Counted from the stretch's first letter, positions 17,531 to 27,130 are shown. The stretch is 64,000 bases of DNA from Nocardia grenadensis NBRC 108939 (GCF_001613445.1 NZ_BDCJ01000006.1:1-64000); one strand, 5' to 3'. Made by a program: numbers and translations. Notes: generated from the letters alone by a model not told the origin.

Positions 17531-18021
17531 GCAGACCCTGGATCGTGGTGGCCGCGATCGTCGCGGTCGTGGGTCTCGAGGTGGTCGCGTGCCTGCGGGC
17601 CCGGGAATTCGTACTGATCGCGGCCGGGGTGCCGGTCGCGATCGCGCTGTGCTGCTTCGTCTGGGTGCTGCTGCGCCCGGAGAAGAAGGAAAAGGAACTG
17701 GCCGACGAGATGGAGAACGGGCCCGCCGAAATGCTGCGCCACTGGCATGCCCGAGCCGTTATGCTCGTCGACCGCGCCGACGGCAGCCGCGCCGACTGGG
17801 ATCGGCATCTGCGGCCGCTGCTGGCCAAGGAGTTCCAACTGTCCGCCGGTCTGCGGGTCAGCAAGAACCGGCGGGCGCTGGAAAGTGCCGGGATCCATCT
17901 CTTCGGCGCCGAACTGTGGCGCTGGGTGGATCCGGCCGATTCGGCGCTGCGTGACCAGAACACGCCCGCGCCGGGCCGCGCGGCTCTGGACGAGATCCTG
18001 AGCCGCCTTCAGAGAATGTGA
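17527..18021 (+). CDS. Conserved membrane-anchored protein, moxR3 locus (Rv3165c-like position)
   Basis: A 164-residue protein with two N-terminal membrane helices (residues about 5-45, containing VVAAIVAVVGLEVVACLRA) and a soluble, charged C-terminal part (ADWDRHLRPLLAKEFQLSAG). No catalytic motif is visible. It overlaps the upstream gene by four bases and precedes moxR by 28, so it is probably part of the same complex. Function unknown. Confidence 0.75.
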   Translation: MSRPWIVVAAIVAVVGLEVVACLRAREFVLIAAGVPVAIALCCFVWVLLRPEKKEKELADEMENGPAEMLRHWHARAVMLVDRADGSRADWDRHLRPLLAKEFQLSAGLRVSKNRRALESAGIHLFGAELWRWVDPADSALRDQNTPAPGRAALDEILSRLQRM

Positions 18022-18049
18022 AACGGGTCGACCCATTGCGAGAAAACAC

Positions 18050-19012
18050 ATGACGATGCCCTTGGACGCGACCGTCCAACGCACCGAGGCCGTGCTCCGG
18101 GAGGTTTCCCGGGTGGTGGTCGGCAAACGCGAAGAGCTCCAGCTCATCATGATCGCGATCCTGTCCGGCGGGCATGTGCTCATCGAGGATCTGCCCGGAC
18201 TGGGCAAAACACTGATCGCGCGGTCGTTCGCGGCCGCCCTCGGCCTGGACTTCACCCGGGTGCAGTTCACCCCCGACCTGCTGCCCGCGGACCTGCTCGG
18301 CTCCACGATCTACGACATGTCCACCGGCCGTTTCACGTTCCGCCGCGGCCCGGTGTTCACGCATATGCTGCTCGCCGACGAGGTGAACCGCACCCCGCCG
18401 AAAACCCAGGCGGCGCTGCTGGAGGCGATGGCCGAGGGGCAGGTCAGCATCGACGGTGAGACCTTCCCGCTGCCCCAGCCGTTCATCGTGCTCGCCACCG
18501 ACAATCCCATCGAATACGAGGGCACCTACCCGCTGCCCGAAGCACAGCTGGACCGGTTCGCCATCCAGTTGCGCCTGGGCTACCTGTCCGAGCAGGACGA
18601 GACCCAGATGATCCGCCGCCGGCTCGAACGCGGCGCGGTGCCGCCGCAGGTGGGCCAGGTGGTCGATGCCAAAGGCCTGCTGGAGATGCGGCACTCGGTG
18701 GAGTTCGTCTCGGTCCACCCGGACGTGGTGGGCTATGTGGTCGCGCTGGCGAGCGCTACCCGGGCCCACGCGCAGGTCGAGGTCGGCGCGAGTCCCCGCT
18801 CGGAACTGGATCTCGTGCAGATGGCCCGCGCCCGGGCCTTGCTGAACGGTCGTGACTTCGTGGTCCCCGAAGATGTGAAGGCCCTCGCGATCCCGGCCAT
18901 GGCGCACCGGATCACGCTGCGGCCGGAGATGTGGGTGCGGCGCATCCGAGGCGAGGATGTGATCAGCGAACTGCTGCGCCGCCTGCCCGTTCCCCGCGCC
19001 GCCACGCCATGA
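18050..19012 (+). CDS. moxR3: MoxR-family AAA+ ATPase
   Basis: A 320-residue AAA+ protein. Walker A is DLPGLGKTLIARS and Walker B is LLADEVNRTPPKTQ. Sensor 1 is VLATDNPIEYEGTYPLPEAQ, and the arginine-finger region LDRFAIQLRLGYL follows. Length and neighbours equal the moxR3 locus (Rv3164c). MoxR ATPases act as chaperones that help mature partner complexes containing von Willebrand-type or DUF58 proteins; DUF58 follows here with a four-base overlap. It lies directly after the steroid operon on the same strand, but 280 bases separate ltp2 from this block, so it is probably a separate transcript. Confidence 0.88.
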   Translation: MTMPLDATVQRTEAVLREVSRVVVGKREELQLIMIAILSGGHVLIEDLPGLGKTLIARSFAAALGLDFTRVQFTPDLLPADLLGSTIYDMSTGRFTFRRGPVFTHMLLADEVNRTPPKTQAALLEAMAEGQVSIDGETFPLPQPFIVLATDNPIEYEGTYPLPEAQLDRFAIQLRLGYLSEQDETQMIRRRLERGAVPPQVGQVVDAKGLLEMRHSVEFVSVHPDVVGYVVALASATRAHAQVEVGASPRSELDLVQMARARALLNGRDFVVPEDVKALAIPAMAHRITLRPEMWVRRIRGEDVISELLRRLPVPRAATP

Positions 19013-20283
19013 GACATCGCGACGCCAGTGCCACGGTGGAGGCCCGCCTGCGCTGGCGTCCCGCCCCGCTCACCTACCTGCTCGCCATCGCCTCGGCCGT
19101 CGCGCTGCTGGTCGCGGTGGTGGCGGGCAGCTGGCAGCTGGTGGTATTTGCCTCGCCCATGCTCGGTGTGCTGGCCAGTGCGCCCTGGCAGGTGTCGCGT
19201 ACCCGGATCCAGGTGGACGGCGGCGGTACCCAACGGTGTTTCGAGAACGAGGAGGTCACGGTCACAATCGCCGCCTTCGTCGATCAGGGGCAGGCGCTGC
19301 TGCGCTGTAAACCGGTCGTGGTCGACGGGATGACGGTGACGGTGGAGGAGTCCGCGGATTCCGGGGTGGCCCCGGCCGGGCTCCGGATGACCGTCTCGGC
19401 GGCGCGGTGGGGTCGGTACCCGATAGAAGTACGGGTCAAGGCGTTGAGCCCGGCCGGGATGGCACTGGCCACGGCGACCCTGCCCGCCGGGGAGATCTAT
19501 GTCTACCCGATCACCGATCCGCAGCGGATGCGGTTGCCGCGCACCGAACTTCCCGAACGGCTCGGCGTACACCTCACCCGCCGGCACGGACCGGGCGTGG
19601 AGTACGCCGATATCCGCGCCTACGCCCCCGGTGACCAATTGCGCATCGTGAACTGGGCGGTGAGCGCCCGCCGCGGCCGTCTGTACGTAACCGAACGCCT
19701 GACCAACCGTTCCGCCGACGTCGTCGTCCTGGTGGACACCTCCCAGCAGGCACCCGGGCCCGCCAGCGACGCGCTGGAACTGTCGGTGCGTGGAGCGGCG
19801 CAGGTGGTGCAGTCCACACTGCAGGCCGGCGACCGCACCGCTGTGGTCTGCCTGGGGCAGTCGCCGCGCTGGCTGCGTCCCGATATCGGCCGCCGGCAGT
19901 TCTATCGCATCGTCGACACCGTGCTCGACGTCGGCGACGAATACATCTCCACCACCGGCACGCTGGCGCCCTACGCCGCGGTCCCGCTCGGCGCGATCAT
20001 CGTCGCCTTCACCACCCTGCTGGACACCCAGTTCGCTCTCGCGCTGATCGACCTACGCAAACGCGGACATGTGGTGGTGGCGGTGGATGTGTTGCGCGGC
20101 AGCCCGTTCGCCGGCGATCTGGACCCCACCATGGAGAAGATGTGGCAGCTCGAACGGATGTCGATGTACCGCGATATGAGCACGGTCGGCGTGGATATCG
20201 TCCCGTGGGCCGCTGACACCCGCCTCGACCAGACCATGCGCCTGCTGCCGCGGCACCGCCGGATGACCAGGCTGCGCCGGTGA
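19009..20283 (+). CDS. DUF58 domain membrane protein
   Basis: A 424-residue protein with two N-terminal membrane helices (about 18-55) and a DUF58 domain carrying the family signature EYADIRAYAPGDQLRIVNW. This is followed by a vWA-like fold (DVVVLVDTSQQAPGPAS) with a MIDAS-type DTS. The ATG at 19009 overlaps the moxR stop. DUF58 proteins are the usual partners of MoxR ATPases. It overlaps the following gene by four bases. Confidence 0.88.
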   Translation: MRHRDASATVEARLRWRPAPLTYLLAIASAVALLVAVVAGSWQLVVFASPMLGVLASAPWQVSRTRIQVDGGGTQRCFENEEVTVTIAAFVDQGQALLRCKPVVVDGMTVTVEESADSGVAPAGLRMTVSAARWGRYPIEVRVKALSPAGMALATATLPAGEIYVYPITDPQRMRLPRTELPERLGVHLTRRHGPGVEYADIRAYAPGDQLRIVNWAVSARRGRLYVTERLTNRSADVVVLVDTSQQAPGPASDALELSVRGAAQVVQSTLQAGDRTAVVCLGQSPRWLRPDIGRRQFYRIVDTVLDVGDEYISTTGTLAPYAAVPLGAIIVAFTTLLDTQFALALIDLRKRGHVVVAVDVLRGSPFAGDLDPTMEKMWQLERMSMYRDMSTVGVDIVPWAADTRLDQTMRLLPRHRRMTRLRR

Positions 20284-20768
20284 TCAAATTCCTGGCGCAT
20301 CTGTCCGGCACGCTGCTGGTGCTGCTGGTCGCCCTGATCCAGCCGTGGGCGGCCCCGGCCGCGATCGTGCTGGTGGTGGTCGGCTGGTGGTGGCGCTGGG
20401 CGGCGGTCGGCGCGGTCCTGCTGGTGATCGGGGTGCTCGCATTTTCCGATACCGGCCTGGTCGCGGCGGCCGCGGCCGGGCTGGTGGCGACCGCCTATCT
20501 GCTGAACATCGCGACCGTCACCGCACCGCGCGGTGTCGTCCCGACCACCCTCCCGTCGGTGACGGGCGCGGTCCTGTGGACCGCGGCGGCGGGCGGAGCG
20601 GCCCTGCTGCCGGTCGAACTGGAATGGGCGCCGGTGGTCGCTCCCGTGCTGGTGATCCTGCTGTCGTCGATCCTCACGTACAGCATCACCGCGACGCGTC
20701 GGCGGCCGCCGACGGCGCAGCCCGGGGCGAACGCCAAGAATACGTCGACTACGCACGCGGATTCGTGA
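20280..20768 (+). CDS. Small integral membrane protein, end of moxR3 operon
   Basis: A 162-residue hydrophobic protein with four to five membrane helices, including LLVLLVALIQPWAAPAAIVL and AAVGAVLLVIGVLAF, ending in a short polar tail. The GTG at 20280 overlaps the DUF58 stop. It corresponds in place to Rv3162c. No enzymatic motif. Confidence 0.75.
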   Translation: MIKFLAHLSGTLLVLLVALIQPWAAPAAIVLVVVGWWWRWAAVGAVLLVIGVLAFSDTGLVAAAAAGLVATAYLLNIATVTAPRGVVPTTLPSVTGAVLWTAAAGGAALLPVELEWAPVVAPVLVILLSSILTYSITATRRRPPTAQPGANAKNTSTTHADS

Positions 20769-20888
20769 AGTGGACTCGACCCCGCCCCTTTCAAGATATA
20801 GCCGACCCGGGGACTTGCGGCAAGGCCCGGGTGGTGCCGCATACTCGCCGGCCGAGCCCACAAGCGTGGGACAGGAAGGGTTTGCGAG

Positions 20889-22420
20889 GTGCGAGTGCAG
20901 TCGTCGGCGAACGGGCACGGGGAGCCAACCACGGGGCGGCGGCCGGAGGTGGAGGCCGAGGTCGTCATCGTGGGCGCGGGCCCGACCGGCCTGCTGCTGG
21001 CCGCCGAACTGAGTCTGGCGGGGGTGCGGCCGCTGCTCCTGGAGAAGTACCCACAGCCCAGGACCACGCAGAAGGCCCAGGGCCTGGGTGGGCAGATCCT
21101 GCAGATGCTGCACTATCGCGGGCTGCTGGAGCGGGTCGAAGCGGCCGTGACCTCCCCCGCCCCGCCGCCGCGCTACTGCTCACCGAGCGGGTGGGCGAGC
21201 TCGGTGCGGATATCCGCCGCGGCCACGAGGTGGTCGGGGTGCGTCAGGATGACACCTCGGTGACGGCGGAGGTGTCCGGTCCGGATGGTCCGTACCGGAT
21301 CACCGCGCGCTACCTCGTCGGCTGCGACGGCGGGCGCAGCCGTATCCGGGAGATGGCCGGTATCGCTTTCACCGGCAGCACCTATCCCGAGGTGAACCGG
21401 GTGTGCCAGGTCACCGTGCCGGATTCGGTGACCCGCCTCGACAACGGCGACCTCGACGTTCCGGGCATGGGCCGGATCACCACCGGTTTCACCCGCACCG
21501 CACATGGTGCCTTCGGATACGGGGCACCGACCCCGGACATGCTGATGTTCTCGACCACCGAGGACGAGTCCACCGATATCACCGACGACGAGCCGATGAC
21601 CCTCGCCGAATTCCGGGACAGTGTGCGCCGGGTGCTCGGCACGGAGATCCCATTGGGCGAACCGCTGCGGTTGGCGCGCTCCACCTTCAAGGATCGCCAC
21701 GCCGAGACCTACCGCGCCGGCCGGATCCTGGTGGCGGGCGACGCCGCCCACCTGCTACCCGCGACCGGGTCGGGGCTCAATACCGGCCTGCTCGACGCGG
21801 TGAACCTCGGCTGGAAACTCGCCGCCGATATCCACGGCTGGGCCCCACCCGGACTGATCGACAGCTACCACGCGGAACGTCATTACGCGGGGGCTCGTGC
21901 CCTGCGGCAGACCCGCGCCCAGGTGGCGTTGCGGCGCGGACTCGACCCGGCCGCGGACGCGCTGCGGGAAGTGGTCCAGGAACTGCTCGGTGACGAGCAG
22001 TCCGCCCGCCGGATCGCCGGTTTCATCGCGGGAACCGATGTGCGTTACGACCTACCCAACCCGAACAACCATCCGTTGACCGGAACGTTCGCCCCGGACC
22101 TCGCCTTGTCCAGTGATACCGGGGAGACCACCGTCGCCGACCTCCTGCACTCCGCACGACCGATCCTGCTGGATCTCGCCAACCGAGCCGAGATACGCGA
22201 GGTCGCCCGAGGGTGGCAGGACCGCGTCGATATCCGGACAGTCTCCACCGACGAGCGTCCGGCCGACGCGCTACTGATCCGCCCGGACGCACACATCGCC
22301 TGGGCCGCGGCCGTCGGCGAACCGGCCGATATCGCGGCAGACGGACTTCATGCGGCGCTGACCGGCTGGTTCGGTGCGTCGAGTCGGTCGCCCGCACTCG
22401 CCGCGGAGCACGGCGCCTGA
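20889..22420 (+). pseudogene. FAD-dependent aromatic monooxygenase with internal deletion and frameshift
   Basis: The N-terminal part (20889 to about 21150) has the FAD-binding motif VVIVGAGPTGLLLAAELSLA and QPRTTQKAQGLGGQILQMLH. The rest, from about 21170 to 22420, is in another frame: ALLLTERVGELGADIRRGHE, the second FAD motif VGCDGGRSRIRE and the third motif ILVAGDAAHLLPATGSGLNT. Family members normally have about 45 residues between RGLLER and the ALL-ER segment; here only a few remain. About 30-35 codons therefore seem to be lost along with the frame. The intact protein would be a PgaE/pentachlorophenol-hydroxylase-like enzyme acting on a polyketide or phenol. A sequencing error alone would not explain the missing segment. 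Confidence 0.8.
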
Positions 22421-22750
22421 TAGGTAGGGGGTCTACCTCCCACCGATCGCATACCGGCGGGCGGAGAAAGTGACCCACCACTCGATATCACTCCACCGAG
22501 TGCGGTTTCGGGCCAGGAGAACGTCGATGTCGGATAAATGGCTTCCGGGGTCGATGGTGAGTATCTTGACGACGGGGTGCGGATCACCCCGGTCGCCTTC
22601 CATGGTCACCCATCGGTCGGCCGGCGCGCTGTGCTTCCAGTCCAACAGGCCGGCAGTGATTCACCTCCCTGGGGCCTGGTCACCGCATGGTGGCATGTCA
22701 GGCGGCGAATACCGCGGATCGACCGGTACCTGTCGGACCTCTGCTGTTCA
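22421..22750. other. Interval without a confident gene
   Basis: No rightward frame here looks coding. On the minus strand a 70-codon frame (22433-22645, TTG start) has fairly coding-like composition (VVKILTIDPGSHLSDIDVLL). It vaguely resembles cupin domains, but there is no good ribosome site and the resemblance is weak. Confidence 0.3.
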
Positions 22751-23953
22751 ATGCGTGGTGTGGGCACTGTGGACTTCGCGCGGGTCGTAGCGGAATTCGG
22801 TGCCGGCTCCGCGCTGCTCGTCGAACCGGGGACCGCCGCCGCCGCGCACGTCCCCGCCCATTGGGCCCAGATCGCCGGCGCCCGCGACCCGCGCGTCCGG
22901 AGCGCCGCGGCGGTGGCACTGTGGAACCTCGACATGTTCGAGCTGGTGCCCCGGTTCGGAGCCGTGCTGGCCGAATGCCTCGACGATGTGCGGGTCTGTC
23001 TGCTGCGTGGTGACTGGGTGTTGCTGTATGCGCTGCGAAAACCGTTCCAGCCGCACGAGTTCCGTATCGGCTGGGATCCGGCGACCTTCGGCGCCGATGT
23101 GCCGCGCTACTGGGACGTGCTGCCGGAACCGCTGCGGGTTTTCCTCGGTATGGTCCATGCCGGATTCACCGACCTCGACGGCATCTCCTTCGGCCCCACC
23201 CGCCCGCGCGATATGCAGACCTACGACGAGCTCGGCCTGGCCGAATCGGTGCGGAACTGGGATACCGGCGAACGGATCCCGGGCGATCGGGCGATGTTGA
23301 TCGCCGAAGGTCTGGGCGATACCAAATACTTCGCCTCCCCGGATCTGCCCGGTGACACGGTCGGCTGGGAGTACGGCGGCGATATGGAACGGCCCATGGA
23401 CTTCGGCCGCACCCTCGACGACCTGATGGGCTACGGTTTCGACCTGGAACGCGACCTCCCACCCGAACCTGCCGAGCCCGTCACTCCGGACGAACTGCGG
23501 CAGCGGGTCGCCGCCCTGTCGACCGTGCGAGCGGCACGAGCGGTCGTATGGAACCGCGAACTCACCGAGGACGCCGCCCGCGCCCGCATCCGCGAGATCC
23601 TCGCGGAACTGCTCGACGCGCTCGGCGGCGAGCTCGGCGCCCGCCCCCAGGACGGCCCGGACGGAGAGACGATCCTGCCGTGCGACGACGACGCCGGAAA
23701 CGTCTATCAGCTCGATCGGCTCGAAGCCCGCTATTTCCTCGATCCGCCGCCACCGGACCGGCCGCAGGCCTATCTGCCGTTGATCCTGCGGATCTGGGAG
23801 CGACTGGGCTGGGAGGTCGCCACCTCCGCGGGGGTCGACGGTATCTCCGGCGAGGCGCGGACTCCGGACCGGTATGAGCTCACGCTTTCCTGTCGCGACG
23901 ACGACACGCTACGTCTGGCGGTGGCGTCGCCGGCCTTCCACCGGACTCTCTGA
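22751..23953 (+). CDS. Uncharacterised 400-residue protein, possibly SUKH-like
   Basis: I do not recognise the family with certainty. The protein is soluble and acidic and has no signal peptide. Residues about 90-220 (LPEPLRVFLGMVHAGFTDLD; GDTKYFASPDLPGDTVGWEY) have the feel of SMI1/KNR4 (SUKH) domains, which serve as immunity proteins against contact-dependent toxins. The C-terminal half is charged, with an ARIREILAELLDALG helix and a final beta-rich stretch (YELTLSCRDDDTLRLAV). The ATG at 22751 was chosen; GTG codons a few residues later are alternatives. No toxin partner is visible nearby. The SUKH link is a guess. Confidence 0.55.
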   Translation: MRGVGTVDFARVVAEFGAGSALLVEPGTAAAAHVPAHWAQIAGARDPRVRSAAAVALWNLDMFELVPRFGAVLAECLDDVRVCLLRGDWVLLYALRKPFQPHEFRIGWDPATFGADVPRYWDVLPEPLRVFLGMVHAGFTDLDGISFGPTRPRDMQTYDELGLAESVRNWDTGERIPGDRAMLIAEGLGDTKYFASPDLPGDTVGWEYGGDMERPMDFGRTLDDLMGYGFDLERDLPPEPAEPVTPDELRQRVAALSTVRAARAVVWNRELTEDAARARIREILAELLDALGGELGARPQDGPDGETILPCDDDAGNVYQLDRLEARYFLDPPPPDRPQAYLPLILRIWERLGWEVATSAGVDGISGEARTPDRYELTLSCRDDDTLRLAVASPAFHRTL

Positions 23954-24090
23954 CCTCGGGAAACCCGATGCTGTGCCTGTCCGCAGCGTCTGTGGGTTCA
24001 CCAGTTCGTCGTCATCGTCGTACCGGCGGTGGACGATCGCGATACAAATCATCCCGGGGCTCTCGTGATTCGCGTCCGGGAATTGTCTTG

Positions 24091-24111
24091 TGTCTCCACC
24101 CGGGGGAGACA
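24091..24111. promoter_or_regulatory. Palindromic operator upstream of the MerR gene at 24126
   Basis: TGTCTCC-N7-GGAGACA forms perfect 7-bp arms 14 bases before the ATG. MerR proteins bind such symmetric sites within long-spacer promoters. Autoregulation is likely. Confidence 0.55.
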
Positions 24112-24125
24112 GCAGTCTGGTGTCC

Positions 24126-25067
24126 ATGGACGACGAGACGCACTACTCGATCGGGGCCCTGGCCGAAAGGACCGGACTCTCGGTGAAAACGATCCGGTTC
24201 TACGCCGATCGGGGAATCGTCCCGCCGACCGCCCACAGCCCGGCCGGTTACCGGCTCTACGACACCCACGCGCTGGCCTGCCTGGAACTGGTCCGCACTT
24301 TGCGCGCGCTCGATATCGACCTCGCGACAGTGCGGGCGATCCTGGCCCACGAGACCTCCCTGAGCGAGGTGGCGGCCGCGCACGCGGACGCCCTGGAGGT
24401 GCAGATCCGCACGCTGCGACTCCGGCGTGCGGTATTGCGAGCGGTGGCCGACCGGGAATCGAATCCGCAGGAGATGGAACTGATGCACGAACTGGTCAAC
24501 CTGTCCGCAGCCGAACGGCGCCGCCTCGTCCACGATTTCGTCGACGGAACCTTCGGTACGGTCGATGCGAACCCCGCTGTCGTGGAATTGTTGCGATCGA
24601 CGATGCCGGACCTACCAGCCGAGCCCACCACCGAACAGGTCGCGGCATGGATGGACCTGGTGGCACTGGTGCGGGACGAGACCTTCCGCGCCGCGGTACG
24701 CCGGATGGCCGAATACCAGGCGAAGGAACGAGCCGCGGGCGACGACACCGGCCTGCACCACGAGCTGACGGAGGTCGTGCGCGACGAGGTGACCGGGGCG
24801 CTGGAAGCGGGTATCGACCCGGGCTCGGCTGCGGCCCTCCCGATAGTCGATCGGCTGGCCGGGCGCTATACCGAGACCTTCGGCAGGCCGGACGACGACG
24901 CACTCCGAGGCTGGATCCTGGAAAGGCTGGAGGTGGCCGACGATCCCCGGGTCGCCCGGTACTGGCAGTTGGTGTCCACGGTCAACGGGTGGCCGTCACC
25001 GCCGGATCTGGGGCCGGTGTTCGCTTGGTTCGCCTGTGCGCTTCGCGGATCTGTGCGGCCGGATTGA
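24126..25067 (+). CDS. MerR-family transcriptional regulator
   Basis: A 313-residue protein. Residues 1-75 are a MerR winged helix (YSIGALAERTGLSVKTIRFY; SPAGYRLYDTHALACLELVR), followed by a coiled-coil-like dimer helix (about 80-115). The long C-terminal part (about 140-313) is all-helical, with no cysteine metal site and no GyrI-like fold evident, so it probably senses an organic ligand. The ATG at 24126 is used; a GTG six bases upstream is in frame. A perfect palindrome at 24091-24111 suggests autoregulation. There is no gene directly downstream in an operon, so the regulated target is unknown. Confidence 0.85.
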   Translation: MDDETHYSIGALAERTGLSVKTIRFYADRGIVPPTAHSPAGYRLYDTHALACLELVRTLRALDIDLATVRAILAHETSLSEVAAAHADALEVQIRTLRLRRAVLRAVADRESNPQEMELMHELVNLSAAERRRLVHDFVDGTFGTVDANPAVVELLRSTMPDLPAEPTTEQVAAWMDLVALVRDETFRAAVRRMAEYQAKERAAGDDTGLHHELTEVVRDEVTGALEAGIDPGSAAALPIVDRLAGRYTETFGRPDDDALRGWILERLEVADDPRVARYWQLVSTVNGWPSPPDLGPVFAWFACALRGSVRPD

Positions 25068-25373
25068 GTGCGCCGCGGCCGTGGCGGCCGTGCGCAGAAC
25101 CTCGCGTTGTCCGAATTCGGTTGCGTGGGGGCCGGTGATGTGAGGCCCTTTCGGAGCGTCGTGTTCGCGATGCCGCGAGGCCGTCGGGTCCCGCCGCCGG
25201 CGTCGCCGTGTTCACCCGGTGCAGCCATGGACGCCGGTGCATGGTCCGCAATATTCCGTCGCGGTGGGAGCGGTCGAGGTCGGGCTGTGGCGGAGGGCTG
25301 GAAATGCGCGCGGTCCCACTGTCGGACATTGTGTATATTTGGCTTGAATATCAAGTATATATAAGGGGTAGGT
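25068..25373. other. Interval upstream of the first VapBC module
   Basis: No convincing gene. The last 60 bases become AT-rich, and GTATAT at 25333 and 25355 flanks the near-palindrome CTTGAATATCAAG (25343-25355), which probably holds the module promoter and operator. Confidence 0.4.
25331..25362. promoter_or_regulatory. AT-rich promoter/operator of the vapBC module at 25374
   Basis: The near-palindrome CTTGAATATCAAG lies between two GTATAT words, immediately followed by AAGGGGTAGG as ribosome site. This placement is typical for VapB autoregulation. The exact site is inferred. Confidence 0.4.
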
Positions 25374-25583
25374 GTGTCGAAACTGCTGATCGAAGTTGAT
25401 GACGAAGCGCTGGCGGAAGCGCAGCGTCTGTTGGGAACGGGAACCAAGAAAGATACGGTTAATGCGGCATTGATCGAGGTCTCCCGGCGGCTCAAGCGGG
25501 TCCAGGCCCTCAATGCGCTCGGTGAGATGGCGGAGCGGGGAGATTTCGACATCCTGCTCGACAAGGACGCCTACCGTCCATGA
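25374..25583 (+). CDS. VapB-type antitoxin
   Basis: A 69-residue antitoxin. The N-terminal ribbon-helix-helix-type segment (SKLLIEVDDEALAEAQRLLG, then TKKDTVNAALIEVSRR) should bind DNA, and the C-terminal tail (MAERGDFDILLDKDAYRP) should wrap the toxin. The start is GTG at 25374. It overlaps the toxin gene by four bases (ATGA), so synthesis is coupled. Confidence 0.85.
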   Translation: MSKLLIEVDDEALAEAQRLLGTGTKKDTVNAALIEVSRRLKRVQALNALGEMAERGDFDILLDKDAYRP

Positions 25584-25999
25584 TCAGCTACCTGATCGAC
25601 ACATCGGCTGTGGTCCGGGTGCTGCGTGACCCAGGAGTCCGCAAGACCTGGCACGAAGCGCTCACCGCCGGAGTGATCGCGATCTGCGACCCCGTGGAAC
25701 TGGAACTCCTTTTCACGGCGCGATCGCTGGCCGACCGATTGCGCAAGAAAGAGCTTCTCACCGAGCTATTCGGCTGGGTGGTGACCCCGGACAATGTGTG
25801 GAAGCGCGCTCATCATGTACAGCAATTACTCACCGAACGGGGGAGTCATCGCAGCGCAGGTGTGGCCGACCTGGCAATTGCGGCAACAGCGGAGGCGAAC
25901 AGGCTCACGATGCTGCACTACGACCGCGACTTCGATACGGTCGCCGCGGTGACCGGTCAGCCCACTCAGTGGATCGCTGCACCCGGAACGATCAGCTGA
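25580..25999 (+). CDS. VapC-type PIN-domain toxin
   Basis: A 139-residue PIN-domain ribonuclease. Acidic active-site residues are visible in MISYLIDTSAVVRV (first Asp), CDPVELELLF (Glu), AGVADLAIAATAEA (Asp) and LHYDRDFDTVAAVTGQ (last Asp). It is expected to cleave tRNA or rRNA when freed from its antitoxin. All four acidic positions are present, so it should be active. It resembles the VapC at 41528-41953, especially in the shared VTGQPTxW ending. Confidence 0.88.
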   Translation: MISYLIDTSAVVRVLRDPGVRKTWHEALTAGVIAICDPVELELLFTARSLADRLRKKELLTELFGWVVTPDNVWKRAHHVQQLLTERGSHRSAGVADLAIAATAEANRLTMLHYDRDFDTVAAVTGQPTQWIAAPGTIS

Positions 26000-26200
26000 C
26001 GCCCGGAGAAGCCTGTCGATGCGCGGGGAGAGACAGTCGGGATTCGCCGGGTGTGCCGCCAGATGATCTTCGGCCGGCCGCTCCGGCTGCCCCGTCGCGC
26101 CTCCCGAAACCTGCGCGACCACCGCACTAGCATCCTGGCGTCGGTCGACGCTGTGCGCGATCACGGCGCAGCGGCCATTCAGCCTCCGGAAAGCAGGTTC

Positions 26201-26950
26201 ATGAAAACTGTGCTCGCTGCCTTCACTCGATTCGCTGTCGTATCGCTGGGGTGCGTTGCGGCGGCGCTGCCGCTCGGCTTCGCCCGTGCCGAGCCCGCGC
26301 CGGCGAATCCTGTCCTGGTCATCGGCGGTTTCGATGCCGACCGCGGCATTCTGGAGAACTTGCGCGCGGAACTGGCCGACCGCGGTTACCGGGCCTACTC
26401 CATGGTGCTGCCCGCGGCGCCCGCCGGATCGTCGGGGACCGAGGGGATCGCGGATTCGGCGGTGGCGGTGGCCGACAAGGTCGCCGATATCCGGCGAACC
26501 ACGGGCGCCCGGCGGGTGGATCTGGTCGGGCACTCCATGGGCGGGCTGGCGCAGCGGCACTATGTGAAGTTCCTCGGCGGAAGCGACTCGGTGGGAACCT
26601 ATCTCGACTTCGGCACCCCGAACTACGGCGAACCGCTCGGATTTCTCTGCGCGCCGCTCTTTCCCGGATGCCGTGATATCGCCCCGGCCTCGGAGTTCCT
26701 ACAGCAGCTCAACACGCCGCCGGCGCTGCCGCCGGGCATCCCGGCCTATCACCTCTACTCGGAGAACGAGGGTCCTGAGCGCCTGCATCTGCCGGGGGCG
26801 GTCAACTCGAGTGTCCAGCAGATCTGTTCCGGCCGTCATGTCACGCACCGCGACGAACCGCAGGACGTCGCCTTCCAGGATCTGATCGATGCGGCGCTGC
26901 GCGGGGTCCCGTTGGCCTCGGACTGCCCGCGACAGTTCTTCCTCAGTTAG
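26201..26950 (+). CDS. Secreted alpha/beta-hydrolase, class-2-type lipase/esterase
   Basis: A 249-residue exported enzyme. A signal peptide (FTRFAVVSLGCVAAALPLG, cleavage after FARA) precedes an alpha/beta-hydrolase core. The nucleophile elbow is LVGHSMGGLAQ, and the oxyanion region VLVIGGFDADRG lies near the start. Cysteines in GFLCAPLFPGCRD suggest a disulfide. Triacylglycerol lipases of the EstA/LipA class hydrolyse esters outside the cell. The start is ATG at 26201 with a GGAAAGCAGG ribosome site. It converges with chsH3; two hairpins lie between them. Confidence 0.82.
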   Translation: MKTVLAAFTRFAVVSLGCVAAALPLGFARAEPAPANPVLVIGGFDADRGILENLRAELADRGYRAYSMVLPAAPAGSSGTEGIADSAVAVADKVADIRRTTGARRVDLVGHSMGGLAQRHYVKFLGGSDSVGTYLDFGTPNYGEPLGFLCAPLFPGCRDIAPASEFLQQLNTPPALPPGIPAYHLYSENEGPERLHLPGAVNSSVQQICSGRHVTHRDEPQDVAFQDLIDAALRGVPLASDCPRQFFLS

Positions 26951-27073
26951 CCGCAGTCGCTCGCGGCGGTGGACCGTCCTCGCAATGCGGCGTCGGTGGC
27001 CGGTGCCCAGGTGGAGGGTCTCACCGTATCGTCGGCTGCACGAAAAGTTTCGATAGGCCCGGTAGATACGACT

Positions 27074-27109
27074 GTGTCCGGCAGACCCGCCGATGGATCT
27101 GCCGGACAC
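27074..27109. terminator. Bidirectional hairpin between the lipase gene and chsH3
   Basis: GTGTCCGGCAGA (27074-27085) and TCTGCCGGACAC (27098-27109) form a perfect 12-bp stem with a 12-base loop, between converging genes. Confidence 0.7.
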
Positions 27110-27130
27110 TATGTTCGTCGCCCTCGAGCA

